DNA of 64,000 bases from Actinomyces sp. oral taxon 897 (GCF_002999235.1 NZ_CP027236.1:248001-312000); one strand, 5' to 3'; counted from the stretch's first letter, positions 41,384 to 50,844 are shown. Numbers and translations are program-made. The notes: a model not told the origin generated them from the sequence alone.

Positions 41384-44074
41384 CTACAGCACCTCCGTCA
41401 CGGCCCCCAGCAGGTCCTCACCGAGGCCGGCCGCCCGCAGGGAGGCCAGCAGGGCGGCGCCCGTCAGCCCGGAGCCCACGGCCGCCCAGGCGGCGTCCTT
41501 GACGATGTAGTCGATCCGTGCCTCCTCCAGCAGGGCGAGGACCTCCTCCTGCCAGGGGGCCTGCCGCACGGCCAGGCCGCCCACCTCCACCGTGGTCCCA
41601 CGTCGTCGTGCGGTGGCGTCCACGACCCCGAGGTCCACGCTGAGCCCGCCCCCCAGGGTCGTCCCGTCGGCCTGGCGCGCAGCGGTCGGGACGTCCAGGG
41701 GGCGGCCGTCCAGGCGCACCTGTGCGGCACCGGGCGCCGACACGCCCAGGATCTCCAGCCTGAGGCGGCGGCGTGAGGGCACGACGCCCTCCGCCCCCTG
41801 CTCGCGTACGGACAGCCTGACGCCCTCCGCCGACCAGCTGGCGGTCAGGGTGGTGCGGGTCACGGCGTCGTCCCCGGGCTCCGGGGAGCCGTCGTCCTCC
41901 TCCAGCACGAACTCACCGCGCGTCCCCGGCGCGCCCGGGACCAGGACGAGCGCCAGGTGCACCGGGTTCGAGCCCGCCGCCTCGGACAGGTCGCCCGCCA
42001 GCACCAGGACGCAGCCCTCCCGCGCCAGGACCGGGAGGCGTTCCAGGGGCCGGAAGAAGGACAGCTCACGACCGCCCTCGGGGAGGACCTCGTAGCGTCG
42101 GCCCGTGACCACGTCCCACCACGTGCCCCGGGGCAGCCAGGCGTCCTCCCGGCCCAGGCGCGTGACGGCGTCGAGGGGGTGGACCATGGGGACCACCAGC
42201 AGGTCGCCGAAGAGGAACGTCGTGCGGTGGCGGTAGGCCCCCGGCTGCCGGGGGTGGTCGTGGTAGAGCGGTCGCACCGGGCCCACGCCCTGGCTGTGGG
42301 CCCGGCGGGCCCAGGTGTAGAGGGTGGGGACGAGACGGTGCCGGAGCCTCAGGTAGGCCTCCATGGTGGCCCGGGCGTCCCGGCTGTAGCGCCAGGGCTC
42401 CTTGGAGCTGAAGGCTGACCTCGTCGAGTGCAGGCGGTTGACGGGGGAGAAGCAGCCCAGCTGCACCCACCGGGCCGAGCGCTCCGGGTCGGCCGTGCCG
42501 AGCATGTGCCCGCCGATGTCGTGGGACCACCAGTAGTAGCCGATGTTCGCCGCCGTGGCCGTGAACTCCGGCTGGAAGGCCAGTGAGGCCCAGGTGGCGT
42601 ACGTGTCCCCGGAGAAGCCCACGGGCGTGCGGTGGCTGGAGGCGTCTGCGAAGCGGGAGAAGGTCACCGGCCGACGACGCCACGCACCCGGCCCGCCCCC
42701 GGTGGCGCTCTCCCCGGGAGCGGGCGACCCGGTGGGCGCCTCAGCGCCCGACCCGGCGGGCGGGGATGCCTCCTCCCGGGGAGCGGGTGACTCGGTGGCC
42801 GCCTCAGCGGGAGGAGGCGTCTCCTGGCGGGCGGGGACCGCTGGCCTGGCACCGCCCCCGGGCCCCTGCGGGCGCTCGCGCCCGGAGTCCAGGTAGTGGA
42901 CGTGGTTGAGCATCCACAGCGGGTCCAGGCCCGGGACGTCCGTGGCGCCCCCCTGCTGCCAGTCCAGCCACCAGAAGTCCACCCCCTGCTCCTCCAGGGG
43001 GTGGTGGACGCAGGTGAGGTAGGCGTCGGTGAAGGCCCTGTCCCCGATATTGAAGGGGATGCCCGTGCCCGTGTCCGGGTCCAGGCCCAGCCGGGCGGCC
43101 ACGGCGCGGTAGGCGGCCTCGTGACGGCGGATCCCGTCGGCCGGGTGGAGGTTGAGGGCGACCTCCAGGCCGCGCCCGTGGAGGGCGGCCAGGAAGCGCC
43201 CGGGGTCCGGGAAGAGCCTCCGGTTCCAGGTGTAGCCCGTCCAGCCGTTGCCGATCGCCGGGTCCACGTCCACCTCGTGCCAGTCCATGTCGACCACGGC
43301 CACGGACAGGGGGACGCCCTCGGCGGCGAAACGGTCCACGAGGGCCAGGTACTCCTCCTCGGAGTAGGCGTGGTAGCGGCTCCACCAGTTGCCCAGGAGG
43401 GCCCGGTCAATGAGCGGGGTGGGCCCGGTCAGGCGGAAGAAGTCGCCCAGGGCCGCGCGGTAGTCCTGCCCGTAGCCGAAGAGGTAGAGGTCCGTGTCCG
43501 GTGTGGAGCCGTCCACGGGGCTCGCACCGGGGCGGGGACGAACCCACTGGTCCTCGGTCAGGAGCAGGGAGGCCGAGTCGTCCAGGACGGCCCAGCCGGC
43601 CAGGGACAGCAGACCGGGGCACAGGGGGACGGCGCCGTCGGCCTCGTCCAGGGTGCGGGCGGTACCGCCGAGGTTCGTGGGGTAGGGCTCCTGAGGGTCC
43701 CAGGTGTCCCCGAAGTGCCAGGTGCCGCCGTGGGGGTGGATGACCCGGGTGCGTAGGGCCACCTGGAGGCCGGTGCGGGAGAACCCCCGGAAGGGGCGGT
43801 AGGTGAGGTGGAGGTGCTCGGTGACGACCTCGACGCGCTCGCCCTCGCCGCTGCCGGTGCGGCGGACCCGGAAGTCCGGGACCGGGCCGAGGTCCCGGCT
43901 CGTGACGAGCTGGGTGGCGACGTCGGTGAAGCCGCCCGGGACCGCCAGGTGCTCCATGCGGATGAGGCGGCTCGTGAGCACCGTGAAGCGGTAGTCGGGC
44001 CCCTCCACCACCGCCTCGGGGCGTGCGGGTGCCGGCAGCGGCCGGTCGGGGGCGGTGGACAGGGGCGATGACAC
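41384..44074 (-). CDS. Glycoside hydrolase family 31 alpha-glucosidase/xylosidase
   Basis: 896 residues. Beta-sandwich N-terminus, then a (beta/alpha)8 barrel with the nucleophile Asp in WWLDWQQGG (about 364-372) and acid/base Asp in WWSHDIGGH (about 515-523). DUF5110-type C-terminal domains follow. An insertion of some 60 Pro/Ala/Gly/Glu-rich residues (about 408-465) breaks the barrel between the two motifs and is unusual. GTG 44074 is preferred for CAGGAG upstream. No signal peptide is seen, so it acts in the cytoplasm on imported glucosides. It is transcribed with the ROK gene and divergently from the transporter. Confidence 0.93.
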   Translation of the reverse strand: MSSPLSTAPDRPLPAPARPEAVVEGPDYRFTVLTSRLIRMEHLAVPGGFTDVATQLVTSRDLGPVPDFRVRRTGSGEGERVEVVTEHLHLTYRPFRGFSRTGLQVALRTRVIHPHGGTWHFGDTWDPQEPYPTNLGGTARTLDEADGAVPLCPGLLSLAGWAVLDDSASLLLTEDQWVRPRPGASPVDGSTPDTDLYLFGYGQDYRAALGDFFRLTGPTPLIDRALLGNWWSRYHAYSEEEYLALVDRFAAEGVPLSVAVVDMDWHEVDVDPAIGNGWTGYTWNRRLFPDPGRFLAALHGRGLEVALNLHPADGIRRHEAAYRAVAARLGLDPDTGTGIPFNIGDRAFTDAYLTCVHHPLEEQGVDFWWLDWQQGGATDVPGLDPLWMLNHVHYLDSGRERPQGPGGGARPAVPARQETPPPAEAATESPAPREEASPPAGSGAEAPTGSPAPGESATGGGPGAWRRRPVTFSRFADASSHRTPVGFSGDTYATWASLAFQPEFTATAANIGYYWWSHDIGGHMLGTADPERSARWVQLGCFSPVNRLHSTRSAFSSKEPWRYSRDARATMEAYLRLRHRLVPTLYTWARRAHSQGVGPVRPLYHDHPRQPGAYRHRTTFLFGDLLVVPMVHPLDAVTRLGREDAWLPRGTWWDVVTGRRYEVLPEGGRELSFFRPLERLPVLAREGCVLVLAGDLSEAAGSNPVHLALVLVPGAPGTRGEFVLEEDDGSPEPGDDAVTRTTLTASWSAEGVRLSVREQGAEGVVPSRRRLRLEILGVSAPGAAQVRLDGRPLDVPTAARQADGTTLGGGLSVDLGVVDATARRRGTTVEVGGLAVRQAPWQEEVLALLEEARIDYIVKDAAWAAVGSGLTGAALLASLRAAGLGEDLLGAVTEVL

Positions 44075-44117
44075 GATACGGCTCCTGGCTGGTGGGCGGC
44101 GGGTGGGGTGTGGTACG

Positions 44118-45290
44118 TCAGGTGGTGGGGCCGTCGGCCATGACCCGGTGGCGCAGGGCCAGGGTGGCGGCACCCCGCGCCCAGTCGGCCCGGTGGTGCT
44201 CGCGCACCTCGAGGCGGACGTCCCCGGCCGAGGAGCGCCGCAGGGAGCTGATGCCCACCATGACCTGGTCCTCGAAGAGGGTGGCCACGTCGGCGCGCTC
44301 CCCGGCCACCACTACCACCTCGGGCAGGGTGAAGGCCGCCGCCATGGCAATGAGACGGCCCAGGCGCCGGGCGAAGGAGGAGACGACGGCCACCGCGTCC
44401 GCGTCACCCTGCACGGCCAGGCGCACCACCTGCGCAGCCTCCAGCGGGGACCGCCCGCACTCGGTCCGCCAGACACGTTCCAGGGCCGAGTCGGTCAGGG
44501 TGTCCATGGCCGCCCGGGCCGTCGCGGGGCGGGCGCCGTCGGGCACGGGGACGGTCCCCATGAGCCCGAGCTCGGCGGAGGGCGTCGTCACCACGTTCCC
44601 GTCGCAGGCCAGGCCGAAGCCCACGCCGGACCCGACCGTCACGACGTCGAAGCGGCGGTGACGGCGGCCGGCCCCGAACCACGCCTCGCCCAGGGTCAGG
44701 GCCACCAGGTCGTTGGCGACCGTGCAGGGGACGCCCAGGGCCTCCTCCGCCAGGCGGGCCAGGGGGACGGAGGACCAGCCGTAGAAGGTGGCCTCGCCCA
44801 CCACCCGGCCGCCCCGGGTGGCGCCGCCCAGCGAGATCCCGGCGCAGGCCGGGGGCGGGAGCCTCCCGGCCCCGGACACGGCCTCGGCGACCGTGTCCTT
44901 GAGGAGGGCGACGACGTCGGCGGGGGAGCGGGACCCCAGCGGGACCTGGACGGAGGCGTGAGGGGTCAGGGTCAGGTCCGTGACCACGACCGTCAGGCTG
45001 GTGACGGACAGCGTGGCGCCCACGATGCTCTCCGCCTCGGCCCGCACCTCCAGGGGCGTCTGGGGGCGTCCCGTGGCCGCGACCTGCTCGGCCGTGGCCG
45101 TGAGCAGCCCGGAGGCGACCAGCGGGGCGGTCAGGCGCGTAATGGAGGCGGGGGAGATGCCGACGGCCTCCATGATCTGGGGCCGCGAGAGGCGGCCGTG
45201 GCGCAGCAGCTCCAGGACGATGCGCCGCTGGGTCCCGGTCAGGTCCGCCCAGGGGTTCTCCGGGAGGGTGGGCGGGCGACGCGTCGTCAT
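44118..45290 (-). CDS. ROK-family transcriptional repressor
   Basis: 390 residues. N-terminal winged helix (about 20-75: RRIVLELLRHGRLSRPQIME, then ISPASITRLTAPLVASGLL) followed by an ASKHA sugar-kinase-like domain. The ROK zinc motif CxCGxxGC is absent: the region reads RTECGRSPLEAAQVV, so zinc binding may be reduced. It most likely represses both the GH31/ROK and the transporter/GH13 arms and is relieved by an imported sugar. A matching TTATTT-N7-AAATAA operator lies in the divergent promoter. Confidence 0.9.
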   Translation of the reverse strand: MTTRRPPTLPENPWADLTGTQRRIVLELLRHGRLSRPQIMEAVGISPASITRLTAPLVASGLLTATAEQVAATGRPQTPLEVRAEAESIVGATLSVTSLTVVVTDLTLTPHASVQVPLGSRSPADVVALLKDTVAEAVSGAGRLPPPACAGISLGGATRGGRVVGEATFYGWSSVPLARLAEEALGVPCTVANDLVALTLGEAWFGAGRRHRRFDVVTVGSGVGFGLACDGNVVTTPSAELGLMGTVPVPDGARPATARAAMDTLTDSALERVWRTECGRSPLEAAQVVRLAVQGDADAVAVVSSFARRLGRLIAMAAAFTLPEVVVVAGERADVATLFEDQVMVGISSLRRSSAGDVRLEVREHHRADWARGAATLALRHRVMADGPTT

Positions 45291-45416
45291 GGGCCCATTG
45301 TGCCTGACCGGCGCGGCCGCGGCCTCCCGGCCCCGGTCTTTCTTCTGCCAGGAGAGGAAGACGGTGACGTGGTGGCCGACGCCGGGACGGGTCCAGGTCC
45401 TCGCTTGCGCCCCTCT

Positions 45417-45435
45417 TTATTTAGGGGCAAAATAA
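45417..45435. promoter_or_regulatory. ROK (NagC/Mlc-type) operator
   Basis: TTATTT (45417-45422) and AAATAA (45430-45435) form an inverted repeat with a 7-bp centre, matching the arms of NagC/Mlc sites. A nested GCCCCT/AGGGGC pair overlaps it. It sits between the divergent ROK gene and the binding-protein gene. Confidence 0.7.
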
Positions 45436-45469
45436 TCTCGTCATCGCAACGACGCACCGGGAGGTTCCC

Positions 45470-46734
45470 ATGACAGCACTGAGCAGGCGCTCCTTCCTCG
45501 CCACGACGGCGAGGGCGGCGGCGCTCGCGGCGGCGGGAGGCTCGCTCGCCGCCTGCTCCTCGGGCCGGGACGGCAGGGTCCGCCTCGAGCTCTTCCAGTT
45601 CAAGAGCGAGGCCATAGGCCTCTTTGACAGGATCTGCGCCGACTTCAACGCGGCCAACCCGGACATCGAGGTCACCCAGAACTTCCAGGCGGACAACGTC
45701 ACGGCCCTGCGCGTGCGCCTGGTCAAGGGGGACATGCCCGACCTCGTGACCATCAACGCCGACTACAACTACGGCGCCCTGGCCCGTACCGGCGTCTTCC
45801 ACGACTTCGCGGGCTCCGACCTGCTGGGACGGGTCCAGCCCCCATCGCCGACATCCTCACCAGCCTCGGCGCGGGCGCGGCGGGGGAGAACAACGGCCTG
45901 CCCTTCGCGGACAACGGCTCAGGCATTATCTACAACAAGGACGTCTTCGACTCCGTGGGCCTGACCCCGCCCACCACCTGGGCGGAGCTCATTGAGATCT
46001 GCGACGAGCTCACCGCCGCGGGCGTCGCCCCCTTCTACTGGGGCTTCAAGGACAACTGGACCGGAGCCCCCATGTTCTCCTCCATCTCGGGGGGCTACCT
46101 CACCGACGGCGTCGCCGCCTGGTACCAGCGTCGCCGCGAGGGCGCGGTCTCCTTCTCCGAGCTCACCCCCGTGCTGGAGAAGATGCGCACCGTGGCCGGC
46201 TACGGCAACCCCAGCAAGTTCGAGCTCGGCTACAACGACGCCAACCAGGGCTTCGCCCAGGGCCGGGCCGCCATGTACTGGCACGGCACCTACGCCATCC
46301 CCGCCATCCGCTCCTACAACGCCGACATCAACCTGGGCACCTTCGCCACACCCGCGGACGACGCGGCGGACACCAAGGTGGTCTCGGGGGTGGACGTGGC
46401 CCTGTGCACGGGGGTCAGCCCCAGGCACCCCGAGGAGTCCCTGCGCTTCCTGACCTACCTCATGCAGGAGACCAACCAGGCCTCCTACTGCACGCAGCAG
46501 GTCGCCTACCCCACCCTGACGGGCCTGGTCGCGGAGGACCCGGCCCTGGAGGGGCTCAACCCCTACTTCGAGGCCGGTCGCGTGGCCACCTACTCCGACC
46601 ACAACTTCCCGCCCGCCGTCACCCTGAACGCCTACATCCAGCAGTTCCTCATCTCCGGCGACGTCGACGCCTTCGTCTCCACCCTGGACACCCAGTGGGA
46701 CAAGGTCGTCAAGCGCCTGGCCGAGACCGCCTGA
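45470..46734 (+). pseudogene. Sugar ABC transporter substrate-binding lipoprotein, frameshifted
   Basis: Extracellular solute-binding protein family 1 for the alpha-glucoside importer, about 421 residues if repaired. Lipobox LAAC with Cys at residue 29; EDs such as LVKGDMPDLVTINADYNYGA follow in frame up to VQP near 45840. There the frame is lost at a run of five C (45839-45843); restoring one base gives PIADILTSLGAG and NNGLPFADNGSGIIYNKDVF, continuing to WDKVVKRLAETA at 46734. Either a natural phase-variable or inactivating indel, or a sequencing error. Both halves are otherwise well conserved, which favours a recent event or error. Confidence 0.88.
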
Positions 46735-46753
46735 GGACGAAGGAGGACAGACC

Positions 46754-47707
46754 ATGACCCCTGCACCCAGCACGACGGCGCCCAGGGCCGCGGCCCCGAA
46801 GGCGCCCCCAGCCCCCTCGCGCCCGCCTCGCCGCGGCGCCAACCGGCCCAGGAGGGTCGAGCGCGCCTACATCTGGATGGTGGCCCCCGCAGCGGTCCTC
46901 TTCACGGCCCTGCTGACTATCCCGCTCCTGACCGGCCTCTTCTACACCTTCACCAACTACCAGGGCTACGGCGAGTGGCGGTTCGTGGGGCTGACCAACT
47001 ACAAGAACCTCCTCACCGACGACATTATCTGGGGCTCCTACGCCTTCACCTTCAAGTACGCCCTCGTCGCCACCGTCCTGACCAACGTCATCGCCCTGGG
47101 CCTGGCGCTCCTGCTGAACTCCCGGATGAGGGCGCGCAACCTCATGCGCGGCGTCTTCTTCCTGCCCTACATCCTGCCGGTGCTGATCGTCTCCTACGTG
47201 TTCAGCTACCTCTTCACCAACAACCTGCCCCTCATCGGCCGCGAGCTGGGCTGGGAGTGGCTGAGCACGTCCCTGCTCGCCAACGAGGACCTGGCCTGGC
47301 TGGCCATCGTCGCGGTGGGGGTGTGGCAGGCGGCCGCCTACAACACGATCATCTACCTGGCCGGGCTCCAGACCGTCCCCGAGGAGATCTACGAGGCCGC
47401 GGCGCTCGACGGCGCGGGCCCCTGGCGCCGGCTGCGCTCCATGACGCTGCCCCTCATTATCCCCTTCATGGGGATCAATATGATCCTGTCCTTCAAGAAC
47501 TTCCTGGGCGTGTTCGACCAGGTGGTGGCCCTGACCAGCGGCGGCCCGGGGACGGCCACCCAGTCGATCTCCTTCCTCATCTTCAAGAACGGGTTCCAGG
47601 GCGGCGAGTACGCCTACCAGACGGCCAACGGCATTATCTACTTCCTCATTGTCGTGGCCATCTCCTTCGCACAGCTGAAGTTCTTCCAGAGCCGGGAAAG
47701 GGTCTGA
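46754..47707 (+). CDS. Sugar ABC transporter permease 1 (MalF-like)
   Basis: 317 residues, six membrane helices after a basic Pro/Ala-rich cytoplasmic leader. The EAA loop contacting the ATPase reads EEIYEAAALDGAGPWRRL (about 210-227), typical of carbohydrate importers class CUT1. ATG 46754 has GAAGGAGG upstream. It is 19 bp after the binding-protein gene and 3 bp before permease 2. No ATPase is encoded here, so a shared MsmK-type ATPase elsewhere is needed. Confidence 0.93.
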   Translation: MTPAPSTTAPRAAAPKAPPAPSRPPRRGANRPRRVERAYIWMVAPAAVLFTALLTIPLLTGLFYTFTNYQGYGEWRFVGLTNYKNLLTDDIIWGSYAFTFKYALVATVLTNVIALGLALLLNSRMRARNLMRGVFFLPYILPVLIVSYVFSYLFTNNLPLIGRELGWEWLSTSLLANEDLAWLAIVAVGVWQAAAYNTIIYLAGLQTVPEEIYEAAALDGAGPWRRLRSMTLPLIIPFMGINMILSFKNFLGVFDQVVALTSGGPGTATQSISFLIFKNGFQGGEYAYQTANGIIYFLIVVAISFAQLKFFQSRERV

Positions 47708-47710
47708 GAC

Positions 47711-48598
47711 ATGTCCGCAACCACGCCCGCCCCTACCCCGACCACCGTGCCGCCCGCCGCCCCCAGGCGTCGGCGTCGCCGCACCTACGGCGTGAGCTGG
47801 TGGACCACCGCCCTGGCCGTGGTCCTCAGCCTGACCGTCCTCGTACCGCTCTACTTCACCGTGGTGACGGCCTTCAAGACCCCCGAGGAGCTGGCCGCCT
47901 CCGGCTTCTCCCTGCCCCGCTCGTGGAACCTGGACAACTTCCGTGAGGCCTGGACCACCACCAACTACCCCCGGCGCCTCCTGGAGACCGCGGTCATTAC
48001 CGTCGGCGCGGTGGTCCTCACCCTCCTGACCAACTCCCTCGTGGCCTACGCCCTGGGCCGCAATATGCACCGCAAGTGGTTCCGCCGCCTCTACTACTAC
48101 TTCGTGGCCGCCCTCTTCGTGCCCTTCCCGATCATTATGCTGCCGGTGGTCAAGGAGACCGCCTGGCTGCACCTGGACAACGAGGCCGGCCTGGTCCTGC
48201 TCTACACGGTCTACGGACTGGCCTTCAACATCCTCATGTACACATCCTTCATCAAGTCCATCCCGGTGGAGCTCGAGGAGGCAGCGGCCATTGACGGGGC
48301 CAGCCGGTGGGGCATTTTCTGGAAGGTGATCTTCCCGCTCCTGTCCCCGATGAACGCCACCGTGGGCATCCTGACCTGCCTGTGGGCGTGGAACGACTTC
48401 CTCCTGCCCCTGGTCATCCTCACCGACGAGTCCCGGGCCACGCTGCCCCTGGCGCAGTACGTCTTCCAGGGGCAGTTCAACACGAACTACACCGTCGCCT
48501 TCGCCTCCTACCTCATGGCCATCGCGCCCATGGTCCTCGTCTACGTCCTCGCCCAGCGCTGGGTCATCTCCGGCGTCATGCGCGGCTCCCAGAAGTAA
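47711..48598 (+). CDS. Sugar ABC transporter permease 2 (MalG-like)
   Basis: 295 residues with six membrane helices and the EAA motif VELEEAAAIDGASRWGIFWK (about 191-210). N-terminal RRRRRRTYGVSWW is cytoplasmic. It forms the import channel with permease 1 for alpha-glucosides. It is followed 14 bp later by the GH13 gene, completing a binding protein-permease-permease-hydrolase operon. Confidence 0.93.
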   Translation: MSATTPAPTPTTVPPAAPRRRRRRTYGVSWWTTALAVVLSLTVLVPLYFTVVTAFKTPEELAASGFSLPRSWNLDNFREAWTTTNYPRRLLETAVITVGAVVLTLLTNSLVAYALGRNMHRKWFRRLYYYFVAALFVPFPIIMLPVVKETAWLHLDNEAGLVLLYTVYGLAFNILMYTSFIKSIPVELEEAAAIDGASRWGIFWKVIFPLLSPMNATVGILTCLWAWNDFLLPLVILTDESRATLPLAQYVFQGQFNTNYTVAFASYLMAIAPMVLVYVLAQRWVISGVMRGSQK

Positions 48599-48612
48599 AG
48601 GAGACTCCTGCC

Positions 48613-50529
48613 ATGAACACACCCACCCCGGCGGGCGGACCCGCCCAGCCCCTGGTCCCCTCGCCCCGCCACGCAGGCAGCGGGCCGCACTGGTGGCGCC
48701 ACGCGGTGGTCTACCAGGTCTACCCCCGCTCCTTCCAGGACAGCGACGGTGACGGCGTGGGCGACCTCCCCGGCCTCCTCTCCCGCCTGGACTACCTGGA
48801 CGCCCTGGGCGTGGACGTGGTCTGGCTCAGCCCCGTCTACCGCTCCCCCCAGGACGACAACGGCTACGACGTCTCCGACTACCAGGACATTGACCCGCTC
48901 TTCGGCACCCTGGCCGACGTCGACGCTCTCGTCGCGGGCCTGCACTCCCGCGGCATGCGCCTGGTAATGGACCTGGTGGTCAACCACACCAGCGACGAGC
49001 ACCCCTGGTTCCGCTCCTCCCGGCGCGGCCCCGTGCCGCCTGACGGCGCCCCCAGCCCCCACGCCGACTGGTACATCTGGCGCCCGGCCCGCCACGTGCC
49101 CGGCCTGGCCCCCGGGGACGCGGGCACCGAGCCCACCAACTGGGGCTCGGCCTTCTCCGGGCCCGCCTGGACCTGGGACGAGGGGCGCGGGGAGTTCTAC
49201 CTCCACCTCTTCAGCCCCCGGCAGCCTGACCTCAACTGGGAGAACCCCGAGGTGAGGAGGGCCGTCTACACGATAATGCGCTGGTGGCTGGACAGGGGCG
49301 TGGACGGCTTCCGCATGGACGTCATCAACCTCATCTCCAAGACCTACCCGCTTACCGACGCCCCCCTGCCCCCCGGCGCCCGCTACGGCAGCGGGTTCGG
49401 GGCCGTCGTCAACGGGCCGCGCGTCCACGAGTTTCTGGCCGAGATGAACCGGGAGGTCCTGGCCGGGCGCGTGGACGCCGCCGGGCAGCCGGTGCACGTC
49501 CTGACGGTGGGGGAGACCCCCGGCGTCACCCGCCCCGAGGCCGTCCTCTACACCGGGCCCGCCCGCGGCGAGCTCGACATGGTCTTCCAGTTCGAGCACG
49601 TGGGCCTGGCCGACGGGCCGGGCGGCAAGTTCGACCCCCGGCCCGTGGACCGGGTCGCGCTCAAGCGCAACCTCGCCGCCTGGCAGGAGGCCCTGGCCCC
49701 GGCCGTGGACGCCTCCGGCCGCCTGACCGGGGAGAGGGGCTGGAACTCCTGCTACTGGGACAACCACGACCAGCCCCGGGCCGTGAGCCGCTTCGGCGAC
49801 GACGACCCCGCCTGGCGGGAGGTCAGCGCCAAGACCCTGGCGTCCGTGCTGCACCTGCACCGCGGCACCCCCTACGTCTACCAGGGTGAGGAGATCGGCA
49901 TGGTCAACACGGTCTTTGCCGGTGTCAGCTCCTACCGGGACCTGGAGAGCCTCAACCACTACCACGAGCGGGTGGGAGCAGGGGACGACCCGGCATCGGT
50001 GCTGGCCTCGCTGGCCGCCAACTCGCGTGACAACGCCCGCACCCCCGTGCAGTGGGACGCGGACCCCCGGGCGGGCTTCACCACGGGCACGCCCTGGATC
50101 GACGTGGCCCCCAGCTGCACCGAGGTCAACGTCGCCAGCCAGGTGGGGGTGGGGGGCAGCGTCCTCGAGCACTACCGGGCGCTCATCGCCCTGCGGCACA
50201 CCGACCCTGTCGTGGCCCTGGGTACCTTCCGCCTGCTCGACGCCGATGACCCCGGGTCCTGGACGGTGCTGCGTGAGCTCGTGGGCGCCGACGGCACGCG
50301 CGAGCAGGTCCTGCTGGTGGCCTCGTGCACGCGGGAGGGTCTGGAGACGGGGGTCGGCTCCGCGCTGCGGCGTCGGCTCGCCGCCGAGGGACTGGACCTG
50401 GGGCAGTGGGACGACGCCGCGCGGGTGCTGGTCGCCTCCCTGCCCGCCTCCGCGGCCCTCCCCAGCGGGCGCGGGGTCCCCGGACACCTGGCGGGCTGGG
50501 ACTCGGTCGTCCTGCGTCGCACCGTGTGA
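48613..50529 (+). CDS. GH13 alpha-glucosidase, oligo-1,6-glucosidase type
   Basis: 638 residues. Conserved GH13 regions: I DLVVNHTSDEHPWF (about 119), II GFRMDVINLISK with nucleophile Asp (about 235), III VGETPGV with acid/base Glu (about 300), IV NHDQPR (about 384). Val after the nucleophile (DVIN) is typical of alpha-1,6-active enzymes such as oligo-1,6-glucosidase. No signal peptide, so it hydrolyses imported isomalto- or malto-oligosaccharides. AAAGGAGAC precedes ATG 48613. The stop codon lies within 14-bp tandem repeats. Confidence 0.94.
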   Translation: MNTPTPAGGPAQPLVPSPRHAGSGPHWWRHAVVYQVYPRSFQDSDGDGVGDLPGLLSRLDYLDALGVDVVWLSPVYRSPQDDNGYDVSDYQDIDPLFGTLADVDALVAGLHSRGMRLVMDLVVNHTSDEHPWFRSSRRGPVPPDGAPSPHADWYIWRPARHVPGLAPGDAGTEPTNWGSAFSGPAWTWDEGRGEFYLHLFSPRQPDLNWENPEVRRAVYTIMRWWLDRGVDGFRMDVINLISKTYPLTDAPLPPGARYGSGFGAVVNGPRVHEFLAEMNREVLAGRVDAAGQPVHVLTVGETPGVTRPEAVLYTGPARGELDMVFQFEHVGLADGPGGKFDPRPVDRVALKRNLAAWQEALAPAVDASGRLTGERGWNSCYWDNHDQPRAVSRFGDDDPAWREVSAKTLASVLHLHRGTPYVYQGEEIGMVNTVFAGVSSYRDLESLNHYHERVGAGDDPASVLASLAANSRDNARTPVQWDADPRAGFTTGTPWIDVAPSCTEVNVASQVGVGGSVLEHYRALIALRHTDPVVALGTFRLLDADDPGSWTVLRELVGADGTREQVLLVASCTREGLETGVGSALRRRLAAEGLDLGQWDDAARVLVASLPASAALPSGRGVPGHLAGWDSVVLRRTV

Positions 50530-50575
50530 GGCCCACCGTGTGAGGCCCACCGTGTGAGGCGCACCGTGTGAGGCC
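50520..50575 (+). repeat. 14-bp tandem repeats spanning the GH13 stop codon
   Basis: Four copies of CACCGTGTGAGGCC (third ends CG) start at 50520, 50534, 50548 and 50562. The first contains the GH13 stop codon TGA. A fifth, isolated copy at 54834-54847 marks the relic described there. Confidence 0.9.
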
Positions 50576-50665
50576 CGGGCGCCGGGCGGCGTCAAGTCTG
50601 GGGGGTGGGTCTGGGCGTCGGGTCCGGGGGGTGTGCCCGGGCGCCCGGTCCGCCTCTTTACCGGG

Positions 50666-50816
50666 AACGTGCCCTAACCGTCGGTGACGTACCTTAGCTG
50701 TCGGCGACGTACCCTAGCCATCGGTGACGTACTCTAGAGGGCTTCTAGGGTACGTCGCTGATGACGAAGGTACGTCGCTGATGACGAAGGTACGTCGCTG
50801 ATGATGAAGGTACGTC
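50666..50816. repeat. Phased dyad array, word GACGTACC (4 forward + 4 reverse)
   Basis: Forward words at 50666 (variant AACGTGCC), 50686, 50706 and 50726 (GACGTACT) and reverse GGTACGTC at 50749, 50769, 50789 and 50809. Spacing within each arm is exactly 20 bp. It lies between the convergent GH13 and lldD genes, 29 bp from the lldD stop. The remainder of 50530-50844 is a GT-rich lead-in similar to that preceding the 54.9 kb array. Confidence 0.95.
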
Positions 50817-50844
50817 GCCGGTGACCAGGGGAAGTGAAGTACGG

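Noticed and set aside
46709..48622. 637-codon antisense frame opposite the sugar permeases
   Set aside because: Typical GC-rich shadow frame with His/Gly/Val/Gln-rich low-complexity sequence. The sense strand encodes clear ABC permeases.
50666..50816. Replication or plasmid iteron array
   Set aside because: No replication initiator or partition genes are nearby and several arrays occur after unrelated genes. Iterons do not normally invert in mirrored halves.
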